Notes under the pieces: generated by a model
Told to the model about the DNA's origin: nothing
Seen by the model: only the letters and a program-made list of their open reading frames with translations
Databases searched by the model: none
Part shown: positions 12,893-23,496 of the stretch, piece by piece
Numbering within the stretch: the stretch's first letter is position 1
Layout of the letters: each line of letters opens with the position of its first letter
Position numbers and translations under genes: made by a program
Assembly (NCBI GenBank): GCA_008711295.1
Contig: VUYV01000515.1
Coordinates: forward strand, 108,440-172,439
Direction: 5' to 3'
Length of the DNA stretch: 64,000 nt
Origin: Anarhynchus alexandrinus
Lineage: Eukaryota > Chordata > Aves > Charadriiformes > Charadriidae

Positions 12893-14112
12893 TCATGACC
12901 TTGCCAGGCACAGAGATGAGACTGACTGGCCTGTAGTTCCCCAGCTCTTCTTTTCTACCCCTTTTAAAAATGGGGGCTATGTTTCCCCTTTTCCAGTCAG
13001 TGGGACCTTCACCAGACTGCCACTTCTCAAATGTGATGGATAGTGGCTTAGTAACTTCCTCCGCCAGTTCCCATAGGACCTATGGATGAGTCTCATCAGG
13101 TCCCATGGACTTGGGACACCTTCAGGTTCCTCAGCTGGTCTCGAACCTGGTCTTCTCCTACGGTGGGCGGTACCTCATTCTCCCAGTCCCTGCCTTTGCT
13201 TTCTGCACCTTGGGCAGTGCGGTTAGAGCCCTTCCCAGTGAAGACTGAGGCAAAAAAGTCATTGAGTATCTCAGCCTCCTCCATGTCCCAGGTGACCAGG
13301 TCTCCTGTTTCCTTCCTAAGTGGGTCCACATTTTCCCTGGTCTTCTTTTTTTCACTGATATACCTGCAGAAGGCTTTCTTGTTGCCCCTAATACCCCTGT
13401 CCAGATTTACCTCTATTTGGGCTTTAGCTTTCCTAACCTGATCCCTGACTGCTCAGACAATTTCTCTGTATTCCTCCCAGGCTGCCTGTCCCTGCTTCCA
13501 CCCTCTGTAGGCTTCCTTTTCCTGTTTGAGATTTTCCAGGAGCTTCACGCAGACCTCCTGGTGTTTTTGCCTGACTTACTCTTTGTTGGTATGCATCGCT
13601 TCTGAGCTTGGAGGAGGTCGTCCTTGAACACTAGCCAGCTTTCTTGGGCCCCTCTTCCTTCAAGGTCTTTATCCCACTGTACTTCAGCAAGCAGATTCCT
13701 GAAGAGGCTAAAGTCTGCTCTCCTGAAGTCCTGGATAGCAAGCTTACTGTGTGCCCTACTCACCGCCCTAAGGATCTGAAACTCCACCATCTCATGATCA
13801 CTGCAGACAAGGCTGCCCTTGAGCTTCTCATTCCCCACCAGCCCCTCTTTGTTGGTGAGAACAAGGTCCAGCATGGCACGTCTCCTCGTTGGCTCCTCTG
13901 TCACTTGGAGAAGGAATTTATCAGCCACACATTCCAGGAACCTCCTGGATTGCTTGTGACCTACTGTATTGTCCTTCCAACAAATATTGGGGTGGTTGAA
14001 GTCTCCCATGAGGACCAGGGCTTGTGAATGTGAGGCTGCTCCAATCTGTCTATAGAGGGCCTCATTCACTTGGTCTTCCTGGTCAGGTGGCCTGTAGCAG
14101 ACCCCTGCTGTA
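12893..14112 (-). mobile_element. CR1 LINE, 5' part of this copy (endonuclease domain)
   Basis: On the minus strand a frame from about 14112 to 13545 stays open for some 180 codons and reads as the APE-type endonuclease of CR1 ORF2: YRPPDQEDQVNEALYRQIG, then LVLMGDFNHPNICWKDN, with TRRRAMLDLVLTN and the catalytic SDHEMVEF block. A stop follows NTRRSA, where I would expect the frame to continue. The later segment 13096-13329 ([20 protein letters not shown]) is the linker before the RT, and the block ends at [11 protein letters not shown] beside the N at 12892. The copy is 5'-truncated inside the endonuclease domain at about 14112. Confidence 0.93.
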
Positions 14113-14114
14113 AT

Positions 14115-14511
14115 TTATTTGCAATGCAACTCTTTTGGGCTGAAATGAACCCATACAGATGCAAGATGGAAGAAACAGTTGATACAGTTCTATTGACCCA
14201 GGCTGAGATGGTTACCCAAGATCCTGCAGTCCAGGAGAAGCTTTGCCCTCAGTTCATTCAATTCTGTGACTGGTATGGAAACCTCCTGTGAAGCCTCACA
14301 GATTTATTTTGTATCTGAAAGGGATTTTGTCTGTCACTGAAGAAGCTAATATGTTAAAATTATGGACCAATATACTAAAGTGCAGTCCTAATTGGATTTG
14401 AAGCTAAGGTACTAAAAAAAGTAGCTCAACTGACCATTTTTCAAATGTAGATATTCTGTGCTCTGGTAGTAGCATTTTAAATTACCTCAAGTGTATTCAA
14501 AATATCACCCA
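14115..14511. other. Genuine right flank of the CR1 copy, source of two duplicated blocks
   Basis: This is unique-looking sequence directly after the CR1 5' truncation point that runs smoothly into 14512 and beyond. Parts of it reappear at 12324-12513 and 12625-12891. Since only this copy is continuous with non-repeat DNA, it is taken as the true location. Confidence 0.75.
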
Positions 14512-15879
14512 TTTTTTGTAATCCAGGGGATCAGCTGATGTATTTAATTTCTGGATATCTCTGTACCCCAGTCAGTTGAATTATACAAAGGCTCTAAAAA
14601 CTTCCAGAGTAGAGCATATAGCTTCCAAAGTCACTAGGTTGCTTAACTGTGAGTCAGCAACAGCTTTACTGAGGCTAGTTTAGCTCAGCTATGATGCTTG
14701 GAGCATCTGGGACCACTAAAAATAAATTTGGGGTTTTTTAATGGAATGAGCCAAGCATATGTTTTATGTGAAAACACCCACAACAGTTCGAAAAATATGA
14801 TTCATTTTCTTATAAACAGAAATGTAAAAGTTTAAAATGAAAATGTCAGTCATCAGATCTAGAAAGATGTCTTCCTATTTAAACGAGCTGCAAGTCCAAT
14901 GCAAAGCACACCAAGACTTGTATCAATCCTTAAAAAGCACTAGTGAGAGCTGAATGCCAAATAGCTTCCCAGGAGGCACGTTATGCTAATCACTATAGCA
15001 ATCAGTTATTTATCATTCTTGCAGACATGTATTTTCCATTTACGCTAACAGGGTGGTTGATTGGATTTTGCTCATTAAATGGGCAGAGTCAAAACTGGTC
15101 TTATAAACTGCTGTTCAAGTTAATTAGTGAGTATGTGTACTCAGACGCAGAAAACTTAGTTTTAAAATTATAACCTACATCAATCAGGCATCTTTTCTAC
15201 ATTATACCAAAATCATTCCACTTAGTATATTCAGCATAAAAGAGAAAGTAAAAACGCTGCATTTTCATTTCCCCCATTCTCTGATGGTCTGGCAGTAAAT
15301 GTGATATTGTTACTCATAAAAGAGTAAGACCAGATATTTGCTTTTGCTCTGCTGTCTTACCTAAAACTCTCCCAGGCTCTGTGTCTAGCTTAAGAGATTA
15401 AGATCCTTAGATAGATTTTTGTATTCATTCTTTTAGAGTCTTTAGTTGATCAGTTATTAGCAGGTAACAAAGATGGCTTGCAACCTAAACAGAAACAATA
15501 AACATTTAAAGGCAATCGGTGGTGGAAATACTGGACTGTGATACTGGAGATCCAGTTTCGGCTACTACGTTTTATGTCCACATGGAAGGGGTGGTTTCAT
15601 TATCCTGGGTACGTTCACAAGTTTCCCATGCCTGTTTGTGAATGTCCCTTTGTAAAACAGAGGCAGACATGTTTTTTCTTCTGTCTACCACAAATGATTT
15701 AAAGATCCAGCTGAGGATTTCAGAGCTCTCAAATGCCTTTTCTTTCTCACTTGTATCACATATCTGGGAGTAGATTTGATTGCTCTGGCCCTGGCAATAG
15801 GGGATATTCTGAAATAGCGTCTTTTCAATATTGGAGCTTTTTTATTGGAGTGAATAGTACAATGACAGATAAACTAGGA
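14512..15879. other. Intergenic, no feature seen
   Basis: AT-rich sequence with short open frames only. No repeat family, splice context or RNA gene was recognised. Confidence 0.55.
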
Positions 15880-16640
15880 TCTTTAACTTTGAATTTAAAG
15901 CAGTTGGGTTCCATAGTTTCCAAACAGCAAGAGGAGGAGGTTTGGGAGTCAGTCTTTCATAGGCCTTTTCTGTCCATTGCACAGGAGAGAACAACAGGAG
16001 AGAAAGTTGAGGTGTGATAGCTTCTTATCCTTTGCCTACTTGTCTCCAAACTGAGAAATCCTAGTCCTTTTACCCTCTCCCTGGGCAGCAGATGTTCTAG
16101 ATGATATCCTTGATCATTCTAGTTGTCTTTCTCTTTGCTATCTCTATTATGTCCTTTTTGTGCTGTGGAGACCTCAAGCGCACACAGTGCCAGTACTGTG
16201 ATAAAACCAAAACTTTCTCTTGCAGAAAAGCATTGTTTCATCTTGCTCTCAATAACCTTCCTGATGATACCCAACTTTTACTGCATTCTAGCAGCTGCTA
16301 CATGGTGAGCCATGAGTTTCTGACTCCCTCTGAGATTGTTCCAAGTCCCCTTTCCTGAGTTTCACCTGTCAGTTCCACACTCAGCATGATGTAAGCACAG
16401 TTTAGATTTTCTTCACCTCACATTTACTGGTATTGAAACATATTTGGTGCCATTTTCCTCCCTCACTCTGTTTTTTGCAGTCCTTTTGGAGTGCTTCAAT
16501 GTTATCTGCCATTTAGTTACCTGAAAGGGCTTAGTATCATCATAATTTTGAGATTTAAGTATCCAAAGGAGATATAAGGTGGCCAGATGTCTCTCACCTT
16601 ACTTCTGAGCTCAGTAAAACTGACAGCATCAACTACAAAA
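15880..16640 (-). mobile_element. Ancient CR1/L3-like LINE remnant
   Basis: The plus strand shows degraded text of the reverse complement of an old CR1 3' region: CTTGATCATTCTAGTTGTC, then a pyrimidine-rich stretch, GACCTCAAGCGCACACAGT, and further on CACATTTACTGGTATTGAAA and TGCCATTTAGTTACCTG. This order matches my memory of old amniote CR1/L3 consensus text. It is far more diverged than the other CR1 copies here and the limits are approximate. Confidence 0.5.
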
Positions 16641-17985
16641 CAGAGAGAAAGCTTGTTGCTCCCTTTTCCTGGCTGCCATTCCTCCTCTATAGCATCTTGC
16701 AAAGAGCCTTGTGAAAAGTTGTTATGGCACTACAGACCCTATTCTACTGAAATTCAAGAAATTAAGGTGGGAGTGCAGGGGAATGGACCTCCCACCCCTC
16801 CTCAGCCCCCCCATCATCTGGATGGAGAGGGTTATGTGAGTCACAGAGTTTCATTTTGGGTTTGGCTTGTTTGCTGGTCTATACAAGACCTACTGGCTTT
16901 TGGGGCTTTTTTTTTTTCCCATATTTTTCTCACCTTTTTAGATATTTACAGGATCTTAACAGCTGTACTCTCTGACTAGAAGGAAGAAAGAGTTCAGCTG
17001 TTTAAGAACAGAAATGCCTCACCACCTCACTGTAATTCATGGAGGTAAATATTTTCTTAGTGGAGGGAAGAGTTGCAGGAGTAGCTATGCCTTGAGCAAA
17101 CATAGCATGTTTGGCAATGTGCTGTCACACCAAGGTTTAAGGTGCTGCAGATCTCTTCTGCTGAAGGACTTTCAGTGTTATAGCTCTTAGGAAATCAGAA
17201 ACTTTCAAGAAATGTTTGTGTCTAATAAAAAATGATCCAGAGGGAAAGGCTACCATTCTGCAAAGCAAACTTGCAGAGATCCAGCAATATTCAAGCCATT
17301 TATGATCTAGAAATCTGATGAAATTTTTGTCACTGCCAGCCTGTTTCTCATGCTGCAATAATACATTCAGTCAGCAACCTGCCCTCTTTATCTCCTGCAC
17401 TTAATGGCCAAAGTTTTTGTGAAGAGCATTAAAGACTCATATGTTCTTTTGTGGGTACTCTGGGTACTCAAATGCCTTTTTTATGAGAAATATTTAGTGA
17501 TGAAATTCCTTTCACTTCCCATTCAAAAGCTGTAGGATTAGCTTTTATTCTCCTGAGAAAGTCAGAAAGTGCTGACAGACAGCAACCCAACACAGTGGAA
17601 CCCTAGCTTAGTTTTTTTTTGGTAATCTAGTGCAATCATTCTCAGGTAAGGAAAAACGCTTCTTTTTCTGTATGTTTGGAAGGGAAAAGGCTTACCTTTT
17701 TAGATGGCTTGTTGGAAGGCAAACACCGCTAGGTCAAGAGGCTGGGTGCACTCCAGGTCATCCTTGTGGGGAATGGATTTCCTCCTCCTTTTGTCTCTCC
17801 TCTCCCCCACTCCATACACACGTGTACCATTTTACACTTTGTGGCAGGACAGGGTGGGGGGGAGGAGGGGACTGCCCAGGGACTTGAGGGGCATGGTGAA
17901 CTGCGGTTATTTCATCTCTGTAACTGAGGCAGGAGAGACACTTATTGAACCCTGGATTATTACTTCTTTCCCAGTAGAATTTAAA
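16641..17985. other. Intergenic, no feature seen
   Basis: No gene or recognisable repeat. There is a short poly-T stretch near 16910 and a G-rich patch near 17852-17870. Confidence 0.5.
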
Positions 17986-18172
17986 ATCACAGAATGGTTT
18001 AGGTTGCAAGAGACCTTAAAGATCATCTGGTTCCAACCCTCCTGCCATGGGCAGGGACACCTCCCGCTAGACCAGGTTGCTCAAAACCCCTTCCAGCCTG
18101 GCCTTGGACACGTCCAGGGATGGGACATCCACAGCTTCCCCGGGCAATGTGTTCCAGTGCATCACCACCACC
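17986..18172 (-). mobile_element. CR1 LINE 3'-end fragment
   Basis: The plus strand begins TCACAGAATGGTTTAGGTTG and continues with CAAGAGACCTTAAAGATCAT, CCTGCCATGGGCAGGGACAC and GACCAGGTTGCTC, the reverse complement of the CR1 3' terminus. It is about 190 bp, a typical severe 5' truncation. Only one terminal octamer unit is left. Confidence 0.93.
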
Positions 18173-20564
18173 ATATGTAGTATAACCAGAAAACATCAAC
18201 GATTTGCTTTTGAGTCTTCTCCATGTTAGAAAAAAACTAATACCAGGCTTACGCATTACCTCCACTGATCATCTGACAGCCCATGCATTATAAATTAATG
18301 GTCACAGCAGAGTGGGCATTCATTTTTTTCACCTAAAGCACACGTGAAACTTCTTAATTTGAACAAGCATATATATAAAATGTTGTCATCACCTAGAATG
18401 ACTCCAAAATACTGATAGATTTGGATGCATATATTACTCAAAAATAAGGGATTGAGTTATACAAAAGCAAGCAATTGAATCGAGGCTTCTTTTCTAAGTC
18501 AGCCAGTCGCTCCACGTGGTGAAGTTTTAAAGGAAAATCAGAAGGGCTACCCTGTTTTACTATCCTGTCTTAAAAAGTCCCTTTTGTAGAAGATAAGAGA
18601 TGGTGTCGTTATGAAATGGAAATGCTTGCTCAGCCAGGCATCAGAGCAGTGCAGCTTAGAGTAAAATTGTTCTTGCTAAAGCTTTGACCCAGATATGTTT
18701 CAGATACTTTCAGTATCTTTCTATTCACATGTTTTCTGTTACTGAAAGGAAATTGATGCATTTTCCCATCTTATTTTCTCTATGAAAATCAAAATATGCT
18801 GAATACATTTATTTGTGATTAACATGTAGAGCGCCTGCCTTTGGTATTCATCTTGATTACTGTTTCTTCCAGGAAGACTATCTTATGGTTTTATTCTGCA
18901 TGTTTTTAGAATTGATGAATTTGAGCTTAAAAGTGAAAAAAACCCCAACCCAATACACCAAAAAGGAGGGTATTTTTCTCTAGCTAGACATAGCTATTTT
19001 ATCATAGTAAAAGATGAACCAAGACATATCACGAATGTCTTTATCAGTTTCTTCTGATGAGTAGGTAGGTTTCTTGTACAAGCTGGGGTGCTTAGTTAAT
19101 ATTCTGACAGCAGAAAAGGAGTGCAGGAAGGAAGAATAGCTGTGCATCTAAACATCTGTGCCAATTTGCTTAAGCAGCTGACCCCTCTAATAAGTAATGT
19201 GAATATTGAAATTGCTAGTGTACAATTTTCCACAGATTTTTTTTCTAGGCTTTTGACTCTTTAATATATATACTCTATCATTATCTTGTTTAAAGTGTTA
19301 AAAAGATGTGCCACAATAAAGGCAAAGTCAGTACTCAGGTCTGAATTGAGAGAAAAGTCTTAGAGCAAACTCCGGGTCTGTATTTTTGGAAGCAGCCTGG
19401 GCGTAGGCATGCTTAGGGAGGCTGTGTGTAATAGCCTAAAGCCAAGTAACCTATTGTAATAAAATGCTGTTCATTTTCTCTTATCCCTGACATTGTTTTG
19501 CTCAAGAGCACAGGAAGTAATTAAGAAGGAAAATGTCTTTCATCTTCAGAGGAACTGGGATGATGGCCACAAAAGGGCAAGAGTGGGTTGCAGTTTGGTA
19601 GAAGTTCTGATAGGATATGGGTTTTCAATATACACAGTTCTCCATGTCAGCACAAACAGGTCATTACAGTTTTCTGTGACATTCATAACTAATTTAATCT
19701 AAGTCCTGATATAATATGCTATTAGGCCATACCCATTCTGTAATTGAAGTCTCAGTTCAAATGGTAACTGTGGCAATCTATTTTTATTTCCAAAATGGGC
19801 TTTTTGACTTTGTACTGTGTTGCAAAGTCATTTACCACTATAAATATGCATTTCATAAAGAAGTGATTGGGGATTATTAAAAATGCAAATAAAACTATGG
19901 AAAAATAAAAATATTTGCTATAATTGGATCATCCATTATTACATTTTTTCCTCCAAAAGGGTATGTATATTTTTGAAAGCTGTTTTGTTGTAATGTATCA
20001 CACAAAGTGTTTCAAGTATAAGGCAAAGCAACTTAACTTTTCAAGTGAACATGAAATGGCCACACTGTGCTTTTGTGCCTGCACGGCCATGGGATACTGG
20101 TGACACCTGGAAGAATGTTATATACGCTTAAGCTGTCCCAGAAACTATATAATACTTCATTATGTAGAGGATTGCCCTTGGTGGCTTCCTTATAAAGCAC
20201 TTCTTTTCCTGATTTTTTTTTTTTTTCAAATGCAGAGAGCGTTTATCTCTGAAGCTCATGTGCAGACTTATTTTGCAACTTTTGTTAGGCATAGTCTCAC
20301 GTTGAGAGTTCCAGCCTTCTTGCACATTTCAGTTATTTAATTATAAAAGTAATATGTACCCAGGCAAACCAACACATATGTGAAATTAGAAAGATGCCAT
20401 TTTTTTTTTTTAATTTTAATGGCTGCATTGTCCACACTCGGATTCATCATTTTCTTCTTGAAAGTCACGTAATTAAAAGGTTGTTGCTGTTGGAATCCAA
20501 AATATTTGTGTCACCCTGTCCTCTATGAATACAATTCAGGAGCTGACAGGAGATAAGATAAAAG
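18173..20564. other. Intergenic, no feature seen
   Basis: AT-rich DNA between a CR1 remnant and the putative CNTN5 3' end. It contains poly-T runs around 20213-20226 and 20400-20411. Nothing coding was recognised. Confidence 0.5.
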
Positions 20565-23392
20565 TCAATAAAAAGAGAATTATTTATTAAAAAGATCTAA
20601 TGTTACAAGAACAGTACACAGGAACTATTATATTACTGTGTCTTCCACATCGTATATACCATTATATATAGCATATATACAGATTGTATACAATATATCT
20701 AACATTTTGATATGGGCCATGACAGTATCTTTCTTTTGGTCTGCAAAACAAAGTTTCTTTCTAATTACTTTTTTTCCAAACAGGTCTTGTGGCATTATAC
20801 AAAAATACAGTCTCCTCAGTGACGCTAGACTGCACTATTACAATCTTTTACATGAAAAAGGAAAGAGCTCCATTGCAACTAAAAAATAGTATGTCATGAT
20901 AAGGGAACATCTTCTCCTACAAAGTAACAAATAGGTAATACATAGGTACTTAAACATTTAAAACATGTTTATTAATATATTTAAGATGCAAAATACATAG
21001 TCTGTTCATGTTGAATATAAAACATACCCCTTTTTGTCCCTGCAATACAACTACATTACCTGATGGTATGTTCAGTATTTCTATCTGTATCTTGACACTA
21101 GAGATTGAGATATAACTAGGTGCAGCTCTATCAGACTTTCATTCTTCTTATAAAGCGTAGCCATTTATTGGATTCAGAAAGTTATTTCACCAAAACCCCA
21201 CAAACAGTGACTATAGCCTTTTTGAATACTCTGAAATAAACTGCATTGGCAAGCAACTGTATAAAAAATAGAGGAAATTATGCTTAACTAATTTATAAAA
21301 TAGCCATTTTGTTTTTTGGTCATCACTTTATTCTTGTTTATTTTAACCTTTTGAAAAACAATGGTTTGCTAATGCAAGTTCTCTGCACAGTAGCAATGCT
21401 GCTGTTTTACAAAGGACAGCAGGTAGTTATTTTCTATGAGTCTGCTCTATCAGCAAGGTACATTCCACCTTCCTTTCTTTGATCTCAAAGGCTTTTCCAG
21501 AAGCAGAGGTATAGAAGGTTTCCTTTTGTCTGTGTCTACAGTCTGTGTTCGGCTAGCTCTCCTGCCTTTGTTTTCCTAGCAATATGGTGATCAAGTAGAT
21601 TTAAAACCTATTTTTTAGAAAACTATTTAAAATATTAGTGGGTAATAAAGATTTGAGTTGAACAATCTCTGAAAAAATTTACTCATAAAATATTCCAAAG
21701 AAAAAAATAATTTAGTCATCAGTTAGCTTTTTACCTATCAAACACTTTATCTGTGTTGTGCTTTCTTGGGTACTATTTTAAAGCTGCTAAGGAAGGGCAC
21801 AGTTAGAGTGCTAGCTAAATGCCACGTATTAATTTGCTAGTGAGCTGGCAAAATAATAGCATTTTAGACCCAGAACCCATCAACCAAAATAGATTTACAT
21901 CAAAACTTTTAGAGGGATGGACAGCTAGGAGAACTATGCTATTAGGACTTGCCTGTTAAACTCTTTTGACTTGATTTTTCCCAGGCAAGGGAGTGTTCAT
22001 CCTAGGCGCAATCACTAACCCATGGTAGTAAAACACCCTCCCTCATAACACTGTGCACACCATAATTGTACAAATGCACACAGCATATACCCTGGGGACC
22101 ATTTTATTCAGGTGCCAATATGCGGAAAGGCCTTCCAATGTAGAAAAATTGTCTAAATTGACTATTGAGTGGAAATTGCTTGGTACAGCAAAAAGTGGGG
22201 ATTAAAACTGGTAGCACACAGTCCCTACAAGAATAATCTCTAACGAGCTATAGAAATAGAGCCAATTAGCTGAATAACTGGAATGATGCTCCGTAGCACT
22301 TATCCAAGTATTTTTTTTCAGACACAGCATTCTCCAAAATATATCCTACGGGGGCTGTGTATATATGAATGATTGCATTCCAAAAAATGTTAATATTCTG
22401 TCCATAATATGCTTTTATATATATTTCAACTTGATTACCAAATATATAAAGCACAAAATGTTACTAAGAAACAGACCCAGAGGAAAAAAAATGACAACTG
22501 AGAAGTGGTTGGGAAAAGTAGATTTATCTCCTTGCATTGCTTTATTTGTCCACTTAGCAGCCTAATGTATATCATATTTAAATGCCCAGTGGAGTTTTCA
22601 TTGTCAGATGCGTTAGGAATTAATTTTTTATTTGTTATTGAAAATAAATATTTGATTCATTTGACATTAAATCATATGGTATTTGATGAAAACCAAACTT
22701 GTTTCCTTTTAAGTTTGTGTTTAATCATTTTCCCTTTACCTTGCAATAAAATAAATGGCTTATTTTCTGCTCCATTTTGCCACTTTCTGAGGGTGCTGTC
22801 TAGTATTGTATTGACAATTCTTTTTGCTAATTAAGTTCACATTTATACATTTTTAGAAAAAAATGTCTGTACTTTTGCAGTGGGCTGTGTATCTAAACCA
22901 TATTTTGCTCTCTTGTCAGTTAGAAGAGCCAGCCATAGGGGATGCAAGAGAAGTATTTGACAAAGCTGTACCAAACTCTGTTCTATATGTAAAGAAGAAT
23001 ATTTTCCAAACAAAACAGATGTACTGTACTAGACACCACTGTTTAAACACCTAATGGTACATGACTGGGGTCACCAAAGTCGAACATATTAAAAAAGTAA
23101 AGTACGTTTGACAGAAATTACGTTTCCTTACAAAAGTTTATTACATACAATCTGCATATTTTTGGGCCAAGAAGCGTCCCCTCCCCAGAGGACTTTTACA
23201 AAAAATGAAGAGAAAAAAACCTGATGAATTATTGACTGTGTGTCCAACACTCCTCTAAGTGCACCACAGGCATTTCTATGGGTCTTTAAGAATTAGCTTG
23301 TGTTTCCAGTTTCTCCATGGACATAAAACTCCATCCCTTGGTGTCATCAAGCTAAAGCAAACAAAGAACAACAACAACAAAGTCTGCAGTCT
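20565..23392 (-). other. CNTN5: Putative CNTN5 3' UTR
   Basis: About 2.8 kb follows the stop codon on the minus strand. It is AT-rich, free of CR1 copies (unlike both sides) and has no long open frame. The limit was chosen from an AATAAA at 20583-20588 followed by a T-rich stretch; nearer hexamers also occur (for example around 22545, 22630 and 21165), so shorter forms are possible. The length is in line with a long vertebrate neuronal 3' UTR. The end point is inferred, not seen. Confidence 0.4.
20583..20588 (-). promoter_or_regulatory. CNTN5: Candidate polyadenylation signal AATAAA
   Basis: TTTATT on the plus strand reads AATAAA on the gene strand. It is followed within 30 nt by U-rich sequence (TTTTTATTGACTTTTATC), as expected for a cleavage region. 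It is the most distal of several such hexamers in the repeat-free block after the stop. The choice among them is a guess without transcript ends. Confidence 0.3.
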
Positions 23393-23496
23393 TCACCATG
23401 AGGTTGAAGGAACCATCAGTGCCAAGAGCAATGTTACAGAAGACGAGGAAGTGGACAACACATGTAAGGTGGACTGAGCACTTGTTACTTTCCCTC
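23393..23496 (-). CDS. CNTN5: CNTN5 last coding exon: GPI-anchor signal and stop
   Basis: This is 104 nt of coding sequence, entering in phase 1, with the TGA stop at 23393-23395. It completes a Gly codon and reads [33 protein letters not shown], stop. Small residues (SGGK, then STSSSS) followed by a hydrophobic tail that ends the protein are the layout of a GPI-attachment signal. This segment would be cleaved in the ER and replaced by the lipid anchor. The tail agrees with recalled CNTN5 (S-x-x-LL-LAL-x-PSTSW) and differs from other contactins. The acceptor is CATTCCAG. The 5' side is separated from the penultimate exon by a 2.2-kb intron carrying a solo LTR. Confidence 0.96.
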
